From Anaerolineales bacterium UBA4826 (GTDB lineage Bacteria; Chloroflexota; Anaerolineae; UBA4142), in NCBI GenBank assembly GCA_002400365.1, contig DHFK01000081.1, forward strand, positions 1 through 5,961: a stretch of DNA of 5,961 nucleotides, given 5' to 3'. The notes beneath the pieces were generated by a model. That model did not search any database, was not told where the DNA came from, and saw only the letters and a program-made list of their open reading frames with translations. Shown piece after piece: positions 1 through 4,847 of this stretch; within the stretch, counting starts at the first letter, position 1; each line of letters begins with the position of its first letter. The translations under genes were made by a program, and so were the position numbers.

Positions 1-48
1 TGACCAAGGGCTTATGAGTCCCCTGCTCTACCACTGAGCTACGTCGGC
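1..48 (-). tRNA. tRNA with CAU anticodon (probably elongator tRNA-Met), 3' part outside window
   Basis: The minus strand reads as the first 48 nt of a tRNA. The 5' acceptor strand GCCGACG is at 48-42, followed by TA and a D arm with stem GCTC/GAGC and loop AGTGGTA. The anticodon loop CTCATAA gives anticodon CAU at 16-14. The anticodon stem GGGGA/GCCCT pairs G-U, G-C, G-C, G-C and then has an A-G mismatch at 31-39. The start of the variable loop (TGGTC) is visible, but the T arm and 3' acceptor strand are cut off. CAU is carried by elongator Met, initiator fMet and the lysidine-modified tRNA-Ile2. The anticodon stem lacks the three consecutive G:C pairs next to the loop that mark initiators, so fMet is unlikely. 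Met versus Ile2 cannot be settled without the rest. A strong promoter lies about 85 bp upstream, so it need not depend on the export operon. Confidence 0.9.
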
Positions 49-50
49 GA

Positions 51-132
51 GTGTCAGAGATCTGTTATCAGTTATCGGTATTCAGATTGCCTGACCACCG
101 ACAACTGATAACCGATAACAGACCACTGACAC
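51..132. repeat. Long imperfect inverted repeat built of CRGTTAT heptamers (hairpin in tRNA leader)
   Basis: The arms at 61-79 and 104-122 pair at 17 of 19 positions; the two exceptions are G-T/A-C type. Beyond a 3-nt internal loop, GTGTCAG (51-57) pairs perfectly with CTGACAC (126-132). TCAG (82-85) can pair with CTGA (91-94) at the apex. Each arm is itself a run of degenerate 7-bp units: CTGTTAT, CAGTTAT, CGGTATT on the left, and CTGTTAT, CGGTTAT, CAGTTGT, CGGTGGT read from the other strand on the right. The element sits between the minus-strand promoter at 134-161 and the tRNA 5' end at 48, so most of it would be transcribed as the tRNA leader. No T tract follows on the minus strand, so it does not look like an intrinsic terminator. 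Confidence 0.8.
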
Positions 133-133
133 C

Positions 134-161
134 ATTATATTTCAAAGACCGGCTCTGTCAA
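134..161 (-). promoter_or_regulatory. Sigma70-type promoter with both consensus hexamers, upstream of the tRNA
   Basis: On the minus strand TTGACA (161-156) and TATAAT (139-134) are separated by 16 bp. Both hexamers match the bacterial housekeeping consensus exactly; the spacer is 1 bp below the optimal 17. The predicted start is near position 127, giving a leader of roughly 79 nt before the tRNA 5' end at 48. That leader contains almost all of the inverted repeat at 51-132. The promoter lies after the adaptor stop codon and points at the tRNA, so it most likely gives the tRNA its own transcription. The hexamers are seen directly; promoter activity is inferred. Confidence 0.75.
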
Positions 162-189
162 ATCTGTCGGCGGTCGGTCGTCAGCGGTC
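162..189 (-). repeat. Four degenerate GACCGCC-like heptamers after the adaptor stop codon
   Basis: Read on the minus strand from 189 to 162 the units are GACCGCT, GACGACC, GACCGCC and GACAGAT, in strict 7-bp register. The block starts 3 nt after the adaptor stop codon (TAG at 195-193) and ends next to the -35 hexamer of the tRNA promoter. It is the GC-rich member of a set of short tandem repeats that occupy every gap in this window. Confidence 0.6.
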
Positions 190-192
190 GCG

Positions 193-2718
193 CTAAAACG
201 TCACATCCGCCGGCAGCCCAGCTTTCAATTCATCGTGCGGATTTGGAACTGTGACGCGGACGGCGAACACCATCTCAGAGCGTTCTTTGCTGTTGTAGAT
301 GTTTGCCGGCTTGAACTCCGCTTCCGGCGCGATGTACGTCACTTGCGCGTCGAAAACTTTGCCGGGCAAACTTGACACCTTCAACTTTGTCGTTTGCCCA
401 ACCTTCACCACGCCGATGTTTCGAATCGGCACGTACACCGTCATCTCCAACTCGCGCGTCTCCGCAATGGTGATGAGCGGCGTCCCCGCGCGCACCGTTT
501 CACCTGGCTCGACGCTGCGATCAATCACTGTGCCATCGAGCGGGCTGGCAACCACAAAACGCTTTGCCTGTGCCTGAACCATTTTGAGATTGGCTTGCGC
601 GGCGCGCCGTCGCGCGTCGGCGAGCGCGACAGTTTCCTTCTGTGGAGCGCGCTGGGCGATGTCGAGTTCGACTTCCGCGACTTTTAGCCCGGCTTCCGCG
701 ACCTTGACCTGATTCGCCGCACTGTGCTGCGTTGCGAGGATTTCGAGCGGCGTGTCCAACACTTGCCGATACAGTTCGAGCACGCGTTTGTTTCCGTTGA
801 GCATCGTCCGCGCGGCGAGCAGTCCCATTTCCACGCTTTCCTGCTGCCTCTGCAAAATCGCCAGCCGCGTCTTGCCCGACATGGATTGATCGTTGACGGC
901 AACTTCAACCTGGCTCTGGATGCCCGCCAGCGCCGCCTCCGCGCGGTTGACTTCGCCTCGCGCGGCGGCGACCTTGCCCTCCCAGACATGTGCCTGGGTC
1001 AGCAATTCCTGCGGCGATTTCAGCGTGCGATTCGCGCTCTCCAGCGCCGCGTGCGCCGCCTTCAAATCGGCGTCCGCCTGCGCGACCCCGGCTTTCGCGA
1101 GCGCAATCGTCCCAGCGCGCGCTGCTTCGTTCACCTGATCGAGGTTCGATTGCGCCGCGCGCAGCGCGGCGTCGGCTTCGCCCAATGACGCTTTGATGGC
1201 GGCATCGTCAAGCGCGATCAACGCGTCGCCGCGCTTGACCGCGTCGCCGCGGCTGACGCGCACGTTCGCCGCGCGCGCGCCGATCTCCGCCGCGACGCGC
1301 GTCTGCTTGGCTTCGAGCGATCCTGAAAAGGTCAACGTTTCCGCGCGAGTGAGGATCGTCGGCAGACTAATCTGAATTCCCGCTGGCGCGTCGCCAAAGA
1401 CGACGCTCGCCGGCATTCCCGGCTTGACCTGATCATCGGCGTCCTTGATGGTGATCTCGACGGCGATCAACTGCGCGTTGCGCTCGCTGTCGGTTTGGGC
1501 TTGCCGTCCGGTGAACTCGACACGGTCGGCGATGTTCGTTATCGTCCCGCTCAGTTTGCGCTTGTTCAACTCGCCTACGAAAACTGTCGCTGCATCGCCG
1601 ACGCGGATCTTTTCGATTTGCGCGATCGCCACAAAGACACGCAGTTTCAATTCGCCTCCGACGGTCAAGCGAACGATGGCAACACTTGGCGCGACGACTT
1701 CGCCCGCGCGGTACGCGACGCGCGTGACGATCCCGGCGCGCGGCGCGCTGATTTGATAGCGCGCCAGTTCCTCGTCGAGCGCGGCGCGCACCGCGCGGGC
1801 TTGATCGCGCGCGGCGCGCGCGGCTTGAACCTGTGCCGCGCTCGCGCCCTCGCGCAAAATCTGAAGCGCGGCTTGGGCGGCTTGAACATTCGCCGCCGCG
1901 CGATCGCGCGCCGCGCGCGCCTGATTCACGCGCGCGTCGAGCGCGATCGGATTCGCGAGTTGATCTGCGAGGTCTCTGAGATTGCTATTCGCGGTGAGCG
2001 CGTTCGCATTCGCCACGTCAACGGCTGCCCATGCCTGCCACGCGCGATTCCCGGCTTTGTTCCATTCGTCCTGCGCGTACGTCCGGCGCGCCGAAGGCGT
2101 GTCGAAATGCAGGACCTGACCGGTCGGCAATCGAATATCCGTGCCTTCTTCGAGCATCCGCACTTGGTCTGCCCAAAAACGATTCTCCAAGTCCGCGGCT
2201 TGGGCTTGCTTTATGGTCGCGGTCAATTGCTGAGTGGCTGCCAACGCGCGCGCCTCCGCATCGGTCTTGGCGATGATGAGCGTTTGCGGATTCGCGCGAA
2301 GCGCTTCGGTGTCGGTCACGGTTTGCGCCGCGGCGAGGAACGCCGCGCGCGCTTGATCCACGCGCGCTTGCGCGCGGCGCAGGTCTTCGGCGCGCGCGCC
2401 GGCTTCGAGCAGCGCAAGTTGCGCTTGCGCCGCGGCGACGTTCGCATCGGCGGCGTCAATCTTCAAACGCGCGATTTCGTCGTCGAGCGTCACAAGCACT
2501 TGACCCTGCTGCGCCGTGTCGCCTTCCTGCACGGCGATTTGCGTGACGCGTCCGCCGACCTCGGAGGAAATTTCGATGGTTTTGCCTTCGAGGAATCCCG
2601 CCCACACTTCGTTCCCGCCGCCGTTGCCGCTAGACGGTTGGCACGCGGTGGCAAGGGTGAGCAAGAGGATACAAAAACCAATGACAGTTAGCGTCTGGTT
2701 CAACTTCGGCGCGTTCAT
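193..2718 (-). CDS. Tandem double-unit HlyD/membrane-fusion periplasmic adaptor, lipoprotein-like
   Basis: Adaptor (membrane fusion protein) of the ABC-2 exporter encoded just upstream; acts outside the cytoplasmic membrane. Numbering here is from the upstream ATG at 2739 (848 aa). A start at 2718 (841 aa) is preferred because it has AAGGA 7 nt upstream. A hydrophobic signal (about 16-32) ends in LATAC, a plausible lipobox with Cys33. Unit 1 has a lipoyl half (48-87), coiled coil (88-325), second lipoyl half (326-359) and a beta-barrel ending VKPGMPASVVF (438-448). After a short linker with no second signal peptide, unit 2 repeats the plan: lipoyl half 472-512, coiled coil 513-724, lipoyl half 725-760, and a barrel ending LKAGLPADVTF (838-848). 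Usual family members have one unit of about 330-450 aa. Both units look intact. The substrate is unknown. It is the last gene of the cluster, 28 nt after ATPase B if started at 2739. Confidence 0.9.
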   Translation of the reverse strand: MNAPKLNQTLTVIGFCILLLTLATACQPSSGNGGGNEVWAGFLEGKTIEISSEVGGRVTQIAVQEGDTAQQGQVLVTLDDEIARLKIDAADANVAAAQAQLALLEAGARAEDLRRAQARVDQARAAFLAAAQTVTDTEALRANPQTLIIAKTDAEARALAATQQLTATIKQAQAADLENRFWADQVRMLEEGTDIRLPTGQVLHFDTPSARRTYAQDEWNKAGNRAWQAWAAVDVANANALTANSNLRDLADQLANPIALDARVNQARAARDRAAANVQAAQAALQILREGASAAQVQAARAARDQARAVRAALDEELARYQISAPRAGIVTRVAYRAGEVVAPSVAIVRLTVGGELKLRVFVAIAQIEKIRVGDAATVFVGELNKRKLSGTITNIADRVEFTGRQAQTDSERNAQLIAVEITIKDADDQVKPGMPASVVFGDAPAGIQISLPTILTRAETLTFSGSLEAKQTRVAAEIGARAANVRVSRGDAVKRGDALIALDDAAIKASLGEADAALRAAQSNLDQVNEAARAGTIALAKAGVAQADADLKAAHAALESANRTLKSPQELLTQAHVWEGKVAAARGEVNRAEAALAGIQSQVEVAVNDQSMSGKTRLAILQRQQESVEMGLLAARTMLNGNKRVLELYRQVLDTPLEILATQHSAANQVKVAEAGLKVAEVELDIAQRAPQKETVALADARRRAAQANLKMVQAQAKRFVVASPLDGTVIDRSVEPGETVRAGTPLITIAETRELEMTVYVPIRNIGVVKVGQTTKLKVSSLPGKVFDAQVTYIAPEAEFKPANIYNSKERSEMVFAVRVTVPNPHDELKAGLPADVTF

Positions 2719-2725
2719 CTCTTTG

Positions 2726-2730
2726 TCCTT
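2726..2730 (-). promoter_or_regulatory. Ribosome binding site that favours the internal adaptor start at 2718
   Basis: AAGGA on the minus strand lies 7 nt upstream of the ATG at 2718-2716. The longer reading frame starts at ATG 2739-2737, preceded only by heptamer repeat sequence (ATAACAG) with no purine-rich Shine-Dalgarno match. Starting at 2718 gives MNAPKLNQ before the hydrophobic signal segment. Starting at 2739 adds seven residues, MAMKDKE. Confidence 0.55.
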
Positions 2731-2739
2731 CATAGCCAT

Positions 2740-2767
2740 CTGTTATCTGTTATCTGCTGTCTGTTGT
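2740..2767. repeat. Four CTGTTAT-type heptamers filling the whole spacer between ATPase B and the adaptor
   Basis: Plus-strand units are CTGTTAT (2740-2746), CTGTTAT (2747-2753), CTGCTGT (2754-2760) and CTGTTGT (2761-2767). They fill exactly the 28 nt between the ATPase B stop codon (TAG, 2770-2768) and the first adaptor ATG (2739-2737). The first two units match the CTGTTAT unit of the hairpin arms at 51-132, about 2.6 kb away, so this is one repeat family used at both ends of the adaptor gene. Confidence 0.8.
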
Positions 2768-3697
2768 CTAACCCCGCGCCCGCGCGATGAAAACATCCTC
2801 CAGCGATGGCGGGATTGCCTCTATGCAAATGACCGTGACGCCTTCCGCTTTCAGCGCGTTTTCGATGATGCCATGATGCGTCGCGCCATCAGGCACGACG
2901 ACGTGAATCAGACTGCCGTACAGCGCGACTTGATCAATCCCATCCAATTTGCGTAACACATTGAGCGCGCGTCCCGGGTTGTCACACTCGATCTCGACCA
3001 CCTGACCGCGCATCTGGTTCTGTTTGATTTCGTCCGGCGAGCCGCACGCGACAATTTTGCCGTTGTGGATGAACGCGAGCCGATGGCACTGCTCGGCTTC
3101 GTCCATGTAATGCGTCGTCACGAAAATCGTCGTGCCTTCGGCGGCGAGACGATAGAGCAAGCGCCAGAAATCGCGGCGAACGACCGGGTCAACCCCCGCG
3201 GTCGGCTCGTCGAGAAAGACGAGTTGTGGTTTGTGGATAATCGCCGTTGCGAGCGCGAGCCGCTGTTTGAATCCGCCGGCGAGATTCGCCGTCAGCGTAC
3301 GTTCGTAGCCGACGAGTTCCGCGAGTTCCAATACCTCGCGCTGCCGTGCGACGAGTTGCTTGCCCCAAACGTCGTAGGCGCGCCCGTAAAAGTTCAGATT
3401 CTCGATAACAGTCAGGTCCTGGTAGAGACTGAATTTCTGCGACATGTAGCCGACACTGCGCTTGACCGAGTCGGCGTGGCGCACGACATCGTATCCCAAC
3501 ACCGACGCGGCGCCGCTCGTCGGATGCAAGAGTCCCAGCAACATGCGGATCGTCGTGGTCTTGCCCGACCCGTTGGGACCGAGAAAGCCGAAAATCTCGC
3601 CGCGCGCGACCTGGAACGAAATGTGATCCACCGCGACGAACTTGCCGAACCTGCGAGTCAGTTTTTCTGCGACGATGGCGTCGGACATGCTTGCCAT
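2768..3697 (-). CDS. ABC-2 exporter ATPase B (resembles the C-terminal half of YbhF/RbbA)
   Basis: Cytoplasmic ATP-binding subunit of 309 aa, a normal length for a single ABC-2 ATPase. Visible motifs are Walker A GPNGSGKTT (40-48), Q-loop Gln87 in YMSQKFSLY, signature LAGGF (139-143), Walker B LVFLDEP with Glu164 (159-165), D-loop AGVDP, and H-switch THYMDEAE with His196. The signature departs from LSGGQ: Ser is Ala and Gln is Phe. A C-terminal accessory domain (about 230-309) ends in PSLEDVFIARA, typical of this class. It probably pairs with ATPase A, whose gene ends 74 nt upstream, and energises the permease. The frame opens MASMSDAIVAEKL; neither ATG (3697 or 3688) has a clear Shine-Dalgarno match, so the start may be Met4. 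The TAG stop abuts the 2740-2767 repeat. The exported substrate cannot be inferred. Confidence 0.95.
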   Translation of the reverse strand: MASMSDAIVAEKLTRRFGKFVAVDHISFQVARGEIFGFLGPNGSGKTTTIRMLLGLLHPTSGAASVLGYDVVRHADSVKRSVGYMSQKFSLYQDLTVIENLNFYGRAYDVWGKQLVARQREVLELAELVGYERTLTANLAGGFKQRLALATAIIHKPQLVFLDEPTAGVDPVVRRDFWRLLYRLAAEGTTIFVTTHYMDEAEQCHRLAFIHNGKIVACGSPDEIKQNQMRGQVVEIECDNPGRALNVLRKLDGIDQVALYGSLIHVVVPDGATHHGIIENALKAEGVTVICIEAIPPSLEDVFIARARG

Positions 3698-3718
3698 TTG
3701 TCAAATCAAAATCGGGTA

Positions 3719-3791
3719 AAGGATGAAGGATGAAGGCAGAAGGATGAAAGAAACGCAAGTGAGCCTGGGTTTCATCCTTCATCCTTCTGAC
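3719..3791. repeat. GGATGAA heptamer array forming a perfect 16-bp inverted repeat between the two ATPase genes
   Basis: On the plus strand heptamers GGATGAA, GGATGAA, GGCAGAA, GGATGAA occupy 3721-3748. The opposite orientation TTCATCC, TTCATCC, TTCTGAC occupies 3771-3791. The arms 3719-3734 and 3771-3786 are perfectly complementary over 16 bp, with a 36-nt spacer. The right arm lies inside the 3' end of the ATPase A gene and supplies its last residues (QKDEG) and TGA stop; the left arm is in the intergenic spacer before ATPase B. In the polycistronic mRNA this could fold into a stem-loop. It is not followed by a clear U tract on the minus strand. Confidence 0.8.
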
Positions 3792-4722
3792 TTTTGCCTT
3801 GCAGACTTACCAACGATATAAACGCTTCCTGCAAACGCGGCGCGGCGGGACGAATTTGCTTGATGCGAATGCCCGCCGCGTTCAACGCGCGTTCGATTTC
3901 GGGCGCGCGGAGTTTCGCATCGTCGGCAAAAACGTGGAGACGATCTCCGTACACCTGGACTTTGCTCACGCCGTCTACTTTCGCGATAATGGATTCCGAT
4001 GCCGGCAAATCGTCTGTCACGATCGCGAGCAATTCGCCTTTGACCAGTTGGCGCAACTCGCCGGGCGAACCTTGCCGGATGATCTCGCCCCGGTACATCA
4101 AGCCGACGCGCGCACAGCGCTCGGCTTCGTCCATGTACGCGGTGCTGATGAAAATCGTCACGCCTTCGATGTGCAGATCGCTCAGAATGTCCCAGAACTC
4201 GCGGCGCGAAAGCGGATCCACGCCGTTCGTCGGCTCGTCGAGAAACAGAACCTTGGGCCGATGAATCAACGCGCACGCGAGACCCAGTTTCTTTTTCATC
4301 CCACCCGACAGCACGCCTGCGTCGCGGCTCTGAAATTCCTCGAGTCGCGCAAAGTGCAAGAGCCGTTGGATCCGTTGTGCGCGTTCGGGTCCGCGCACGC
4401 CAAAAATATCCGCGTAGAATTCGATGTTCTCGCGCACCGACAAATCGCCGTACAAACTGAACCGCTGCGCCATATAGCCGACTTGCGCGCGCAGTTGTTC
4501 GGCGGCGCGCGCGGTATCGAAGCCGCTGACGCGCGCCACGCCCGACGTCGGCTTCATCACGCCCGCCAACATGCGGATCGTCGTCGTCTTGCCCGCGCCG
4601 TCGGGACCGATCAATCCGTAAATCTCCCCGGGCGCGATGTCGAGATCAACGCCGCGCACGGCTTCGACCTTGCGAAAGCGTTTCGTCAGTTTTTCGGCTT
4701 GAATTCTGCCTGTCGTGTCCAT
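3772..4722 (-). CDS. ABC-2 exporter ATPase A (resembles the N-terminal half of YbhF/RbbA)
   Basis: Cytoplasmic ATP-binding subunit of 316 aa. Walker A is GPDGAGKTT (39-47), Q-loop Gln86 in YMAQRFSLYGDLSV, signature LSGGM (138-142) followed by KKKLGLA, Walker B VLFLDEP with the catalytic Glu163 present (158-164), and D-loop NGVDP. The H-switch reads ISTAYMDEAERC: the usual His is Ala195. As I recall them, the same LSGGM and TAYM(D/E)EAER features mark the N-terminal ATPase of YbhF/RbbA fusions. A C-terminal accessory domain (about 228-305) ends in APRLQEAFISLV. The last residues, QKDEG, and the stop are encoded by the GGATGAA repeat at 3771-3791, so the tail beyond FISLV is probably not conserved. 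The start has no strong Shine-Dalgarno sequence. It lies 115 nt downstream of the permease stop and 74 nt upstream of ATPase B, with which it is expected to dimerise. Confidence 0.95.
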   Translation of the reverse strand: MDTTGRIQAEKLTKRFRKVEAVRGVDLDIAPGEIYGLIGPDGAGKTTTIRMLAGVMKPTSGVARVSGFDTARAAEQLRAQVGYMAQRFSLYGDLSVRENIEFYADIFGVRGPERAQRIQRLLHFARLEEFQSRDAGVLSGGMKKKLGLACALIHRPKVLFLDEPTNGVDPLSRREFWDILSDLHIEGVTIFISTAYMDEAERCARVGLMYRGEIIRQGSPGELRQLVKGELLAIVTDDLPASESIIAKVDGVSKVQVYGDRLHVFADDAKLRAPEIERALNAAGIRIKQIRPAAPRLQEAFISLVSLQGKSQKDEG

Positions 4723-4723
4723 T

Positions 4724-4737
4724 GCTCACTGGTCACT
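4724..4737 (-). repeat. Two AGTGASC heptamers immediately before the ATPase A start codon
   Basis: Read on the minus strand, AGTGACC and AGTGAGC stand in direct 7-bp register, and the second unit ends one nucleotide before the ATG of ATPase A. Two units alone would be weak evidence. The placement and period match the other gap repeats in this window. Confidence 0.4.
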
Positions 4738-4750
4738 ATCTGGTACAGAT

Positions 4751-4771
4751 GAAACGTGTTTCGTATTGCGT
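4751..4771. repeat. Three NNNNCGT heptamers in the permease-ATPase A spacer
   Basis: Plus-strand units are GAAACGT (4751-4757), GTTTCGT (4758-4764) and ATTGCGT (4765-4771), a 7-bp period with a shared CGT end. The first two units also place the short inverted arms GAAAC and GTTTC either side of a GT dinucleotide. The block lies in the middle of the 115-nt spacer and belongs to the same general class as the other gap repeats, with a different unit sequence. Confidence 0.45.
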
Positions 4772-4807
4772 GTTCCATCTCGACGCTCAGCGCGGCTGAA
4801 CTATCAC

Positions 4808-4847
4808 CCCTAACCACCTAACCATCCAACCACCCAACTATCCAACC
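4808..4847. repeat. Five 8-bp units (consensus AYCYAACC) spanning the permease stop codon
   Basis: Plus-strand units are CCCTAACC, ACCTAACC, ATCCAACC, ACCCAACT and ATCCAACC, in strict 8-bp register from 4808 to 4847. The last unit and the final bases of the fourth overlap the end of the permease gene: the minus-strand GTT GGA TAG encodes the final Val-Gly and the stop codon. This is the only block in the window with an 8-bp rather than 7-bp period. The rest of the spacer, 4772-4807, holds only a weak 5-bp stem with GCG loop at 4787-4799. Confidence 0.75.

Noticed and set aside
51..132. Hairpin as a rho-independent terminator for the export operon
   Set aside because: No T tract follows the stem on the minus strand, the loop is large, and a promoter lies just upstream of it.
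1600..1930. GCGATCGC octamers (HIP1, a cyanobacterial signature)
   Set aside because: Only about two copies were noticed, in a CGCG-rich coding stretch where they are expected by chance; this does not support a cyanobacterial host.
1780..1935. Dense GCGCGC runs as a possible regulatory or Z-DNA element
   Set aside because: They coincide with Ala-Arg codon pairs (GCG CGC) in the adaptor coiled coil and need no other explanation.
1495..2691. Long plus-strand open frame of 398 codons antisense to the adaptor
   Set aside because: Arg-rich, low-complexity translation with no recognisable domain. It is fully explained by the GC-rich, Ala/Arg-rich adaptor codons on the other strand, which has clear domains.
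2740..2767. CRISPR-like or phage att repeat
   Set aside because: Units are 7 bp, contiguous and without spacers; no integrase or cas gene is in the window.
3699..3704. TTGACA on the minus strand at the ATPase B start
   Set aside because: It touches the start codon, so a matching -10 would fall inside the gene; no suitable TATAAT-like sequence follows at proper spacing.
3189..3782. Alternative minus-strand frame beginning in the GGATGAA repeat (HPSAFILHPL-like peptide)
   Set aside because: The opening peptide is simply translated repeat and the rest is an out-of-frame reading of ATPase B. Such repeat-derived peptides are a common source of false hypothetical proteins.
3799..4752. Long plus-strand open frame opposite ATPase A, and a similar one opposite ATPase B (3065-3733)
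   Set aside because: Both are antisense to ATPases with every ABC motif intact; their own translations show no domain, and long antisense frames are common in GC-rich genes.
4787..4799. Small palindrome TCAGC-GCG-GCTGA as terminator or operator
   Set aside because: Only 5 bp of stem, no U tract, and such short palindromes are expected by chance in GC-rich DNA.
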